From positions 434,001 to 498,000 of the forward strand of contig CBDDIP010000002.1 in the NCBI GenBank assembly GCA_965229005.1: a DNA stretch of 64,000 bases, read 5' to 3'. The notes beneath the pieces were generated by a model, which had not been told where the DNA came from, ran no database searches, and saw only the letters and a list, made by a program, of their open reading frames with translations. Positions 1 to 7,930 of the stretch are shown in pieces. The stretch comes from CBDDIP01 sp965229005 (GTDB taxonomy: Bacteria > Actinomycetota > Acidimicrobiia > Acidimicrobiales > Ilumatobacteraceae). Every line of letters starts with the position of its first letter. The first letter of the stretch is position 1. The translations under genes were made by a program, and so were the position numbers.

Positions 1-2
1 TC

Positions 3-719
3 GCCGGCGTGTCGGCCCTGGCCGATGTGTCGCTGCAGGTCCGACGGGGCGAGATCGTCGGGCTGATCGGGCCGAACGGCGCCGGGAAGACGACCATGAT
101 CAACGTGCTGTCCGGCTACCAACGTGCCAGCAGCGGGCGCATCTCGTTGGACGGTCGCGACGTCACTCGGTGGCCTGCTCATCGGCTCGTGGGCCTCGGC
201 CTGGCGCGCACCTTCCAGGCCGTTCGTCCCTTCCCTGACCTGACCACGTTCGACAACGTGCTCACCGGTGCGCTCGCAGCGACGAGTCGCATCGGTGAAG
301 CGCGGCAGCGGACCGTGGCGATGCTCGATCGGATGGGTCTCGCTGCGTGGCGCGACCACGCAGCGAGATCGCTGCCGTACGGCATGCTCCGGCTGCTCGG
401 TCTCGCCAGAGCGTTGGTCACGGAGCCGGCGTACCTCTTGGTCGACGAGCCGGCAGCCGGGATGCACGAGGCGGAGAGCATGCAGCTCGCCGGCGCGCTG
501 GTGGCGATCCGCGACGACCTCGGTTGTGGTCTCATCGTCGTCGAGCACGACATGACCCTGGTGATGGGGATCTGCGAACGCATCCACGTGCTCGACTCTG
601 GACGAACGATCGCCGAGGGCGCGCCCGACGTCGTGCGTTCTCACCCGGAAGTGCTGCGCGCCTACCTGGGCAGCGCAGCAGCCCCCGGCGACGAGGGCAT
701 CCGTGCTGCGCGTTCGTGA
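3..719 (+). CDS. livG: ABC importer ATPase LivG (5' end cut by window)
   Basis: ATP-hydrolysing subunit of a branched-chain-amino-acid-type (HAAT) importer, acting on the inner face of the membrane with LivH and LivM. Visible are Walker A (GPNGAGKT) near the left edge, a degenerate ABC signature (SLPYGMLR, as is common in LivG), Walker B (LLVDEPAAG) and the H-loop (VVEHD). The frame is open to the window edge, so the GTG at 9 is probably internal and only a few N-terminal residues are missing. It is followed by livF with a 17-bp overlap. No solute-binding protein lies in the window, so the transported compound cannot be read from the sequence. The context suggests the substrate of the downstream catabolic genes. 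Confidence 0.93.
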   Translation, partial: AGVSALADVSLQVRRGEIVGLIGPNGAGKTTMINVLSGYQRASSGRISLDGRDVTRWPAHRLVGLGLARTFQAVRPFPDLTTFDNVLTGALAATSRIGEARQRTVAMLDRMGLAAWRDHAARSLPYGMLRLLGLARALVTEPAYLLVDEPAAGMHEAESMQLAGALVAIRDDLGCGLIVVEHDMTLVMGICERIHVLDSGRTIAEGAPDVVRSHPEVLRAYLGSAAAPGDEGIRAARS

Positions 720-1422
720 TCTGGTGGTGCGGTACGGGCCGATCGAGGCGGTGCACGGCATCGACCTGCACGTCGACACCGGTGAGGTCGTGGCGCTGGT
801 CGGGCCGAATGGCGCCGGCAAGACGAGCACGGTGCACGCGATTGCATCGGTCGTGCGTGCCGAGCGTGGCTCGATCGAGCTCGACGGCATCGACATCGCC
901 CGGTCGACACCGGAGCGCGTCGTGCGAGCGGGCGTCGCCACCGTGCCAGAGGGCCGGCGCATCTTCGGCTCGTTGACCGTGCGCGAGAACCTCCACGTCG
1001 CGTTGGCGGCTCGACGTGATCGGCGGTCCGGGCTGCAGGTGATCGAGGGACTGCTCGATCGGTTGCCGATCCTTCGTTCGTTCGCCGATCGCGCCGCCGG
1101 GTTGCTGTCCGGCGGGCAGCAGCAGCAGTTGGCGATCGCCCGCGCACTGGTCACCCAGCCGAAGGTGCTGATGCTCGATGAGCCGTCCCTCGGGCTTGCA
1201 CCGCAGCTCGTCGACACGGTGTTCGAGCTGGTCACCGAGCTGCGCGACGAGGGAACGACCGTGCTGCTCGTCGAGCAGAACGCGGCGCGGGCGATCGGAT
1301 TGGCGGACCGCTCGTACATCATGCGCAACGGTTCGGTCGTCCGGTACGGAACCCGCGACGAGCTGCTTCGCGAGGACATCGCCGACCTCTTCCTCGGCGG
1401 GACCGAGCCGGTGGCGTCGTGA
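703..1422 (+). CDS. livF: ABC importer ATPase LivF
   Basis: Second ATPase of the HAAT importer, 239 residues, a normal length for LivF. It has Walker A (GPNGAGKT), the signature LSGGQQQQLAIARAL, Walker B (LMLDEPSLG) with the LivF-typical SLGLAP, and the H-loop (VEQN). The GTG start lies inside the end of livG (17-bp overlap), and the stop overlaps the livH start by 4 bp, so translation of the four subunits is probably coupled. It should pair with LivG as the heterodimeric motor of the importer. The family also carries amides, urea and other small polar compounds, so amino acids need not be the cargo here. Confidence 0.94.
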   Translation: MLRVRDLVVRYGPIEAVHGIDLHVDTGEVVALVGPNGAGKTSTVHAIASVVRAERGSIELDGIDIARSTPERVVRAGVATVPEGRRIFGSLTVRENLHVALAARRDRRSGLQVIEGLLDRLPILRSFADRAAGLLSGGQQQQLAIARALVTQPKVLMLDEPSLGLAPQLVDTVFELVTELRDEGTTVLLVEQNAARAIGLADRSYIMRNGSVVRYGTRDELLREDIADLFLGGTEPVAS

Positions 1423-2303
1423 CGCAGTTCCTGCAGCACGTCAGCGATGCGTCGACGACCGGCGCGCTCTATGCCTTGTACGCGCTCGGCCTCGGGATGG
1501 TCTTCGGCATCATGCGACTCGTCAACATCGCGTACGGCGAGCTCGTGATGGCCGGCGGGTACGCCCTCGTCCTCACTCCGGGTCTGCCGTTGGCCGCAAG
1601 GTTGGCCATCACGATCGTGACGGTGGTCGTGCTCGCCCTGGCGATGGAGCGCATCGTGTTCCGGCGGGTGCGCGGGACGACGCCGACGACGCTGCTCGTC
1701 GTCTCGTTCGCGGTCAGCTTCGGGCTGCAGAGCGTGGCGCAACTTGCGTTCGACGCCCGTCCGCGCGGCACCGTGGTGTCCACCGAATTCGCGCACGCAT
1801 GGACGTTGGGCGGGGTGCGCGTCTCCGTGCTCAGCGTCGTCACCGTCGGGGTGACATTCGCCCTGCTCGGCTCCCTCGGTGCCTTCCTGAAGTTCAGCAG
1901 CGTCGGCGTCTGGATGCGGGCTTCGTCGGAGGACCTCGTCGCCGCGCGGATGCTCGGCGTTCGGGCGAACCTCGTGGTCGCCAGCGCGTTCGCCATCTCC
2001 GGGGTGTTGGCCGCGGCCTCGGCGTTCCTGCTGGTCGGGCAGACGGGACAGGTGACACCGACCGTCGGTGTCAGCGCGATGCTCTTCGGCTTGGTCGGTG
2101 CTGTCATCGGGGGCCTTGGCAGCCTGCCCGGTGCTGTGCTCGGCGGTTTCCTGCTCGGAGCGCTGAGCGTGGCGCTGCAGGTGCTGCTTCCGTTGCCGCT
2201 GCGCCCGTTCCGCGACGCCTTCGTGTTCGCCGGCGTGTTCGTCCTGCTCGCGGCCCGACCGTCCGGACTCGTCGTTGCTCGTGGCATGCGGACGCGCGTG
2301 TGA
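1419..2303 (+). CDS. livH: ABC importer permease LivH
   Basis: Integral membrane permease of the HAAT importer, 294 residues. About eight hydrophobic segments are visible, with the family motif near residues 25-45 (LGLGMVFGIMRLVNIAYGE, resembling the LivH N-terminal signature) and the glycine-rich block GLVGAVIGGLGSLPGAVLGG near the C-terminus. The GTG start overlaps livF by 4 bp (GTGA), and the stop overlaps the livM start by 4 bp. It should form the translocation path with LivM. Confidence 0.93.
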   Translation: MTQFLQHVSDASTTGALYALYALGLGMVFGIMRLVNIAYGELVMAGGYALVLTPGLPLAARLAITIVTVVVLALAMERIVFRRVRGTTPTTLLVVSFAVSFGLQSVAQLAFDARPRGTVVSTEFAHAWTLGGVRVSVLSVVTVGVTFALLGSLGAFLKFSSVGVWMRASSEDLVAARMLGVRANLVVASAFAISGVLAAASAFLLVGQTGQVTPTVGVSAMLFGLVGAVIGGLGSLPGAVLGGFLLGALSVALQVLLPLPLRPFRDAFVFAGVFVLLAARPSGLVVARGMRTRV

Positions 2304-3421
2304 GCCGGACGACAGCGATCCGACGAATGCGGGAGGCGAGTCGGTGGGTGGCGCCTGCACCGCAGCTCCTTGCGCTCATCGGCATCGGTGCCCTTGCCGC
2401 CACGTCGCTGCTCGGGAGCTCGTTCGACCCGACGATCCGCCTCAGCCTGATCTACCTGCTGGCCGCGGTGGGTCTGTACGTGTTCGCCGGCCTCTCCGGG
2501 ATCCTGGCCTTCGGTCAGGTTGCGTTCATGTCGATCGGTGCCTACGTCACGGCGATCTGCACCATGCCGCCGTCGCTGAAGCGCTTCCAGATGGCGGACG
2601 CGCCCCAGGCGCTCATCGACGTTCACCTCTCGACGGTTCCGGCGCTTCTGCTCGCCGGCGCGGTCGCCGCGATCTGCGCGATCACCGTTGGCATCCCGCT
2701 GTTGCGGATGAGCGGGCTGTCGGCCGGTCTGGCCAGCTTCGCCGTGCTCGTCATGGTGTCGGTCGTCGCCGCCAACTGGAACGCGGTGACCCGTGGGACG
2801 GCCGGGATGACGGGTGTCCCGAGGGTGACCACCGCCTCGTCCGCCTTCGTCTGGGTGGCCGTCGCCATCGTCGCTGCGACACTGTTCGGCCGGTCTCGGC
2901 GAGGCATTCGATTGCGGGCGAGCCGTGAGGACGACATCGCCGCGCGCGCCAGTGGCATCGGCGTCGTGTCTGAGCGCTGCATCGCGTTCGTGCTGTCGGC
3001 CGTGCTCATGGCGATCGCCGGCGGGCTCTTCGCACAGCAGGTGGGCAGCTTTCAGCCATCGTCGCTGTACCTGGATGTGACCTTCCTGCTGATCGCGATG
3101 GTCATCGTCGGCGGGTTCACCAGCCTGTCCGGTGCGGTCGTCGGCAGCCTCCTGTTGACGGTCGTGTCCGAGGTGCTGCGTCAGCTCGAGCGTGGCCCGG
3201 CGTGGTTCGGTGTCGACCTGCCAGCCATCGAGGGCCTCCGTGACGTCGGCCTCGCCGTGGTCATGCTCGCCGTGCTGTTGTTGCGTCCAGCCGGGCTCGT
3301 CGGAGCCCGGGAGATCGGGTGGACGGCTCCGTCGGCCGCTGCTAGAGTCTCTCTCGACCGACTGGTCGGTAAACCTCTCATCAAAGGAGACGAAGATGCC
3401 GGCACGCCCGCCCCGCGCTGA
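2300..3421 (+). CDS. livM: ABC importer permease LivM
   Basis: Second permease subunit, 373 residues, with multiple membrane segments and the LivM-type region GLSGILAFGQVAFMSIGAYV. The late block FLLIAMVIVGGFTSLSGAVVG is the family's conserved cytoplasmic loop. I chose GTG at 2300 because it overlaps the livH stop by 4 bp like the other junctions; ATG at 2327 is an alternative. The last ~25 codons carry both a palindrome (3357-3370) and the ribosome-binding site of the amidase gene, and the stop codon lies inside the amidase gene (26-bp overlap). A regulated internal promoter may therefore sit inside the end of livM. Confidence 0.92.
   Translation: MSRTTAIRRMREASRWVAPAPQLLALIGIGALAATSLLGSSFDPTIRLSLIYLLAAVGLYVFAGLSGILAFGQVAFMSIGAYVTAICTMPPSLKRFQMADAPQALIDVHLSTVPALLLAGAVAAICAITVGIPLLRMSGLSAGLASFAVLVMVSVVAANWNAVTRGTAGMTGVPRVTTASSAFVWVAVAIVAATLFGRSRRGIRLRASREDDIAARASGIGVVSERCIAFVLSAVLMAIAGGLFAQQVGSFQPSSLYLDVTFLLIAMVIVGGFTSLSGAVVGSLLLTVVSEVLRQLERGPAWFGVDLPAIEGLRDVGLAVVMLAVLLLRPAGLVGAREIGWTAPSAAARVSLDRLVGKPLIKGDEDAGTPAPR
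3357..3370. promoter_or_regulatory. Palindrome resembling a TetR-family operator
   Basis: ACCGACTGGTCGGT has inverted 5-bp arms (ACCGA/TCGGT) around CTGG. It lies in the last codons of livM, 26 bp before the amidase ATG and just before its strong Shine-Dalgarno AAAGGAG (3383-3389). Palindromes of this form are operators of several TetR-type repressors of acyl-CoA metabolism (family knowledge). No TetR gene is in the window, so the regulator would be encoded elsewhere. Confidence 0.45.
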
Positions 3422-4904
3422 GGATCTGCAGCGCATCGCCGCTGCGAACGGGTTCCAACTCGGCCCTGCTGAGCTGGAGGAACAGCTCGCGCTGATCACC
3501 GGAGCGATGGCGGTGTACGCCCGCCTGGACGAACTGCCTGATGTCAGCCTGCCGGTCAAGTATGCCCGTTCGCCGGAGGGTCATCGACCGGTCGGAGCGG
3601 AGAACGAGGTCAACGGTTGGGTGTGGAAGGGCATGGTTCGCGGTGCCGACAGCGGCCCGCTCGCACGCCGGACGGTGGCCATCAAGGACTGCGTGATGGT
3701 CGCCGGATGGCCGATGCTCAACGGCTCGGCCGTGATGGAGGGCTACGTGCCCCGCGAGGACGCCACGGTCGTCACCCGACTGCTCGACGCCGGCGCCGAC
3801 ATCGTCGGCAAGTCAGCCGTCCCTGCGTTCTGCTTCGACGGCTGCGTGATGACCGCCTACCCGGGTCCGCAGCCGGTCAACCCGCACGACCACAGTCGCG
3901 CCCCGGGCGGTTCGTCGTCGGGCAGTGCAGCGCTCGTGGCCAACGGCGAAGTCGAGCTGGCCGTCGGTGGCGACCAGGGTGGTTCGATCCGAGTGCCCTC
4001 GTCCTGGTGCGGCACCGTCGGAATGAAGCCGACGTTCGGCCTCGTCCCGTACACCGGTGCGTTCCCGATCGAGAACACGCTCGACTACCTCGGGCCGATC
4101 ACTCGCGACGTCGTCGACAACGCGCGCATGCTCGAGGTGATGGCCGGCCCCGACGGGCTCGATCCGCGCCAGAGCGGTGTGGTCGCACAGCGGTACACCG
4201 ATGCGCTGGAACAAGACCTCACTGGGCTGCGCGTCGGTGTGCTTGCCGAAGGGTTCGGCTGGGATGGCACCGAAGCCGAAGTCGAATCGACCGTCCGTGA
4301 CGCAGCGAAGGCGATCGAGAAGATGGGGGCGACCGTGACCGAGGTGTCTGTGCCCTGGCACCTCGACGCGCAGGTCATCTGGGCGGGCATGGCCGCCGAG
4401 GGCGCCGCCTTCACGATGGTCACGGCCAACGGGATGGGATCGGGTTGGCGTGGGCACTACTCCGTCGACCTCGTCGACTTTTACCACCGCGCCCGCATGA
4501 CTCGTGCCCACGACTTCGCGGACACCGTGAAGAACACGCTGCTGCAGGGCGCGTACATCTCGGAGCGCTACGGGCGCCGTTACTACGCCAAGGCGCAGAA
4601 CCTGGCTCGCGTGCTGCAGTCGAAGTACGACGAGGCGCTGGCCGAGGTGGACGTGCTGATCATGCCCACCACGATCTACACCGCGCCGGAGCCGCTGTCG
4701 CCTGACGCGCCGATGGCCGATCGCTTCGTGAAGATGCTCAACATGCTGCACAACACGTGCGGCTTCGACGTCTCCGGGCACCCGGCGATGTCCGTGCCGT
4801 GCGGCGTGTCCAACGGCCTGCCGGTTGGGTTGCAGCTCGTCGGCCGCCACGGCGAGGAATCGGTCCTGTACCGCTTGGCCCACCACTACGAGCAGCATCG
4901 CTGA
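3396..4904 (+). CDS. Amidase (amidase-signature family)
   Basis: Cytoplasmic hydrolase of the amidase-signature family, 502 residues, expected to split a carboxamide into acid and amine or ammonia. The Ser-cisSer-Lys machinery is visible: Lys97 in AIKDC, the serine-rich loop GGSSSGSA at 171-178, and nucleophile Ser197 in GGDQGGSIRVP. The ATG at 3396 follows an excellent Shine-Dalgarno (AAAGGAG) and starts inside the end of livM. As the first enzyme after the importer it probably performs the entry step of the pathway, releasing a carboxylate that the downstream CoA ligase can activate. The exact amide cannot be told from sequence; the family also includes carbamate and aryl-amide hydrolases. 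Confidence 0.9.
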   Translation: MPARPPRAEDLQRIAAANGFQLGPAELEEQLALITGAMAVYARLDELPDVSLPVKYARSPEGHRPVGAENEVNGWVWKGMVRGADSGPLARRTVAIKDCVMVAGWPMLNGSAVMEGYVPREDATVVTRLLDAGADIVGKSAVPAFCFDGCVMTAYPGPQPVNPHDHSRAPGGSSSGSAALVANGEVELAVGGDQGGSIRVPSSWCGTVGMKPTFGLVPYTGAFPIENTLDYLGPITRDVVDNARMLEVMAGPDGLDPRQSGVVAQRYTDALEQDLTGLRVGVLAEGFGWDGTEAEVESTVRDAAKAIEKMGATVTEVSVPWHLDAQVIWAGMAAEGAAFTMVTANGMGSGWRGHYSVDLVDFYHRARMTRAHDFADTVKNTLLQGAYISERYGRRYYAKAQNLARVLQSKYDEALAEVDVLIMPTTIYTAPEPLSPDAPMADRFVKMLNMLHNTCGFDVSGHPAMSVPCGVSNGLPVGLQLVGRHGEESVLYRLAHHYEQHR

Positions 4905-4954
4905 GCCCTCGGCCAGCGCCGACCCCGACAACCAACATCACAGGAGCATCACGA

Positions 4955-6142
4955 GTGCACGAAGTACACATCGCCGGCGTCGGCATGACACGGTTCGCCA
5001 AGCAGCCCGATTCGACCCTCAAGTCGTTGTCGGCGCTCGCCGTTGGTGACGCGCTCGCCGACGCAGGTCTGACCGCCGGGGAGATCGGTGCCGCGTTCGT
5101 GGCCAACGCGGTCGGCGGGACGCTGACAGAGCAGGAGATGATCGTCGGTCAGACCTGCCTGCGCCCGCTCGGCATCGACCGCATTCCGGTGATCAACGTC
5201 GAGAACGCGTGCGCCTCAGCAGCAACGGCGATGCACCTCGCGTGGCAGTCCGTTGCCTCCGGCTCGGTCGACGTCGCGCTGGCTCTGGGCGTGGAGAAGA
5301 TGAGCCACACCGACAAGGCGCTGTCGCTCGGAGTGATCGCACGCGCTGCCGACATGGACGTCGTTCGATCTGAAGCGGAAGCGCTCGGGCCTGATGCCGC
5401 GTCGCGGTCGTACTTCATGGACCTCTACGCAGGTCTTTCGCGCGACTACATGGAGCGCACCGGCGCCACGCTCGAGGACTTCGCTCGGGTTGTGGTCAAG
5501 GCACAACACAACGGCTCGCTCAACCCACGCGCACAGTACGGCTCGGACATGACGATCGAGGACGTCCTCGCTGGGCGTGAGGTGGTGTGGCCCTTGTCGG
5601 TGATGATGTGCTCGCCGATCTCGGACGGCGCCGCTGCGGCCATCGTCGTCTCCGCGGGCGTCGCCGAGCGGCTGGCGCGGACGTCCGTGCGCGTGCGTGG
5701 ATCGGCCATCGCCTCTGGGGTCGCTCCGGGGTCGTCGGGCGAGACCGCCACATCGATCGCCGCGCAGCGGGCCTACGAGATGGCCGCCATCGGGCCGCTC
5801 GACGCCGACCTCGTGGAGGTCCACGACGCCGCCGCGCCCGCCGAGCTCATGTTGTGCGAACAGCTCGGCCTCGCAGCTCGCGGCGACGGACCTCGGCTCG
5901 TGCGCGACGGGACGTCGATGCTCGGCGGCCGCCGTCCGGTGAACGCCAGTGGCGGGCTGCTCGCCAAGGGACACCCGATCGGAGCGACGGGGCTCGCCCA
6001 GGTGTTCGAGGCGGTCACCCAGCTGCGCGGGGAAGCTGGCGAGCGTCAGGTGGAAGGAGCACGGGTCGCGCTGCTGCAGAACGGTGGCGGCTGGGTTGAC
6101 GGCGACAACGCGGCGATCGGTGTGCATGTCCTCGTCGCCTGA
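4955..6142 (+). CDS. Thiolase, SCP-x / lipid-transfer type
   Basis: Thiolase-superfamily enzyme, 395 residues, likely cleaving a 3-ketoacyl-CoA with CoA. The nucleophilic Cys86 lies in VENACASA, and the C-terminal GHPIGATG carries the catalytic His. The usual second-cysteine loop is replaced by QNGGG, as in SCP-x-like thiolases, which often take branched or bulky acyl-CoAs. The GTG at 4955 is preceded by AGGAG at 4942-4946. The upstream part of the open frame overlaps the amidase and lacks thiolase similarity. The gene overlaps the next one by 17 bp. In context it would be the final C-C cleavage step of the operon's pathway. Confidence 0.88.
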   Translation: MHEVHIAGVGMTRFAKQPDSTLKSLSALAVGDALADAGLTAGEIGAAFVANAVGGTLTEQEMIVGQTCLRPLGIDRIPVINVENACASAATAMHLAWQSVASGSVDVALALGVEKMSHTDKALSLGVIARAADMDVVRSEAEALGPDAASRSYFMDLYAGLSRDYMERTGATLEDFARVVVKAQHNGSLNPRAQYGSDMTIEDVLAGREVVWPLSVMMCSPISDGAAAAIVVSAGVAERLARTSVRVRGSAIASGVAPGSSGETATSIAAQRAYEMAAIGPLDADLVEVHDAAAPAELMLCEQLGLAARGDGPRLVRDGTSMLGGRRPVNASGGLLAKGHPIGATGLAQVFEAVTQLRGEAGERQVEGARVALLQNGGGWVDGDNAAIGVHVLVA

Positions 6143-6950
6143 GCCGACGCCCCGAGGCGGCGCGTCCGACGAACGTCGCGCCGCGTTGCGCGATCGGTTC
6201 CTCGCGCAACCGGTCAGCTGGCTGCACGAGTGGGAAGCCGTGCTCGACGCCGAGCCGGAGCTGTTCGCCGTCTACCTCGACCTCGCCGACGCGACGACGG
6301 ACGCGCTGGGCGCGGTGACGCGCGAGCTGATCCTCGTGGCGATCAACGCCTCGCCGACCCACCTCAGCGAAGCCGGAGTTCGCCTTCACGTCGCTGCTGC
6401 GCTGGATGCCGGAGCGACGGCAGCGGAAATCGTCGAGGTGCTCGCACTCGTGGCGATCCTCGGGATGCACGCCGGCACGGTGGGCGTGCCGGTCGTCGTC
6501 GACGCGCTCGGCGACCACGGACGCGACCTGCTCGCCGAGCCGCTGGCGACTGCCGGCGACGACGTGGTCGATGCGTACTCCCTGACGAGCACGTACTGGC
6601 AGCAGTTCGAACGGGACATCCCGGTGTTCCTGCCGGCGATGTTGCGCCTCGATCCGCGGTGGATGGCCGCCTTCCTCGGTGTCAGCGGTGCGCCGTGGCG
6701 GATCGGTGTGCTCTCGTCGAAGGTCAAGGAGCTGGTGTACCTCGCCGCCGACATCTCGACGACGCACCTCCACGTGCCGGGCGCACGACTGCACGCTCGC
6801 AACGCGATCGCCTTTGGTGCGACCGAAGCCGAGGTGGTCGAGGTGATCGAGCTGGCGTCCACGGTCGGCGTGCAGTCGCTGGCGCTCGGTCTGCCGATCC
6901 TTCGCGACGTGCTCGAAGCACGAGCGCTCGTCGCGGAGGAGGGTCCATGA
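6126..6950 (+). CDS. Tandem carboxymuconolactone-decarboxylase-like protein without cysteines
   Basis: 274-residue protein with two copies of a CMD/AhpD-like helical unit. The copies share the pattern TH-x4-G-x-RLH-x4-A-x3-GAT near residues ~78-100 and ~218-240. The redox CxxC of AhpD-type members is absent; I see no cysteine anywhere in the protein, so a peroxidase role is unlikely. The ATG lies inside the thiolase end, and the stop overlaps the E1-alpha ATG by 4 bp. It could be a decarboxylase/isomerase-like enzyme acting on a ring-opened lactone, or a structural partner; the sequence does not decide. Confidence 0.75.
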   Translation: MSSSPEPTPRGGASDERRAALRDRFLAQPVSWLHEWEAVLDAEPELFAVYLDLADATTDALGAVTRELILVAINASPTHLSEAGVRLHVAAALDAGATAAEIVEVLALVAILGMHAGTVGVPVVVDALGDHGRDLLAEPLATAGDDVVDAYSLTSTYWQQFERDIPVFLPAMLRLDPRWMAAFLGVSGAPWRIGVLSSKVKELVYLAADISTTHLHVPGARLHARNAIAFGATEAEVVEVIELASTVGVQSLALGLPILRDVLEARALVAEEGP

Positions 6951-7930
6951 GCACTGCTGACACGCGTGCGACGTCCCTGGACCTCGACTTGGCGCTGTCG
7001 ATCCATGCGGTGATGGCGCGCATCCGCGCCTTCGAGCTGCGCGTCTCCGAGATCTTCGCCACCGGCGAGCTGCCCGGCTTCGTCCACCTCTCGATCGGAC
7101 AGGAAGCCGTCGCCGCTGGGGTCGGCGCAGCGTTGCGACCGGACGACCACCTCGCCACGAACCACCGCGGGCACGGGCACATCATCGCCAAGGGCGCCGC
7201 GCTCGGCCCGATGATGGCCGAGCTGATGGGTCGCGTCGATGGCTACTGCAGGGGCAAGGGTGGCTCGATGCACATCTTCAGCGCGCGCCACGGCGTGCTG
7301 GGCGCCAATGGCATCCTCGGCGCCGGGCTGCCAATCGCCACCGGTGCGGCTCTCTCGGCGCAGATGCGCGGCACCGATCAGGTCACGGTCGCCTTCTTCG
7401 GTGAAGGCGCGTCGGCGCAGGGCGCCGTACACGAAGCGATGAACCTCGCGGCGGTGTGGCAGCTGCCGGTCGTCTTCATCGCCGAGGTCAACGGGTTCGC
7501 TGAACTGACGCCGTTCGGCGTCCACTGCCCGGTCTCATCGCTCACCGAGCGGGCCTCCGGGTACGCCATGCCCGGCGTCGAGGTCGACGGTGGCGATGCG
7601 CTGCAGGTGCATGCCGCTACCGCAGCTGCCGTCGAGCGGGCGCGTGCGGGGGGCGGCCCGAGCCTCGTGCAAGCGACCACCGATCGGTGGCACGGTCACT
7701 ACGAGGGCGACCCGCAGCGCTACCGAGATCCGTCGCACTTGGCAGATGCGAGAGCTCGTGACGCGCTCCTGCGGCTCGCTGCGGTGATCGTCGATGCTGC
7801 GCCCGCGTTGCGCACCGAGATCGAGCTCGTCGTTGCCGCGGCTGAGGTCGAGGTGGACAACGCTGTCGCCTTCGGCCGCGCGAGCGCGCTGCCGCTCGGC
7901 ACCGATGCGCTCCTGGACGTGTACTCGTGA
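6947..7930 (+). CDS. 2-oxoacid (acetoin/pyruvate-type) dehydrogenase E1 alpha
   Basis: Thiamine-diphosphate-dependent E1 alpha subunit, 327 residues, the length typical of acetoin/pyruvate dehydrogenase alpha chains. It contains the ThDP/Mg motif starting at GEGASAQGAVHEAMN (residues ~152-166), and earlier HLSIGQEAVAAG and NHRGHGH with the family's active-site histidines. Its beta partner is encoded two genes downstream, with the acyl-CoA ligase between them, an unusual split. The start overlaps the CMD-like gene (ATGA) and the stop overlaps the ligase gene (GTGA). It is expected to decarboxylate a 2-oxoacid or cleave an acyloin and pass the acyl group to a lipoyl domain, probably that of the E2-like protein at 12467. 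Confidence 0.88.
   Translation: MSTADTRATSLDLDLALSIHAVMARIRAFELRVSEIFATGELPGFVHLSIGQEAVAAGVGAALRPDDHLATNHRGHGHIIAKGAALGPMMAELMGRVDGYCRGKGGSMHIFSARHGVLGANGILGAGLPIATGAALSAQMRGTDQVTVAFFGEGASAQGAVHEAMNLAAVWQLPVVFIAEVNGFAELTPFGVHCPVSSLTERASGYAMPGVEVDGGDALQVHAATAAAVERARAGGGPSLVQATTDRWHGHYEGDPQRYRDPSHLADARARDALLRLAAVIVDAAPALRTEIELVVAAAEVEVDNAVAFGRASALPLGTDALLDVYS

Noticed and set aside
3..719. livG as a truncated or broken gene
   Set aside because: The open frame simply runs into the left window edge; all motifs are intact.
1469..3559. Long minus-strand open frame opposite livH, livM and the amidase
   Set aside because: Antisense shadow; no recognisable domain, and the plus-strand genes are unambiguous.
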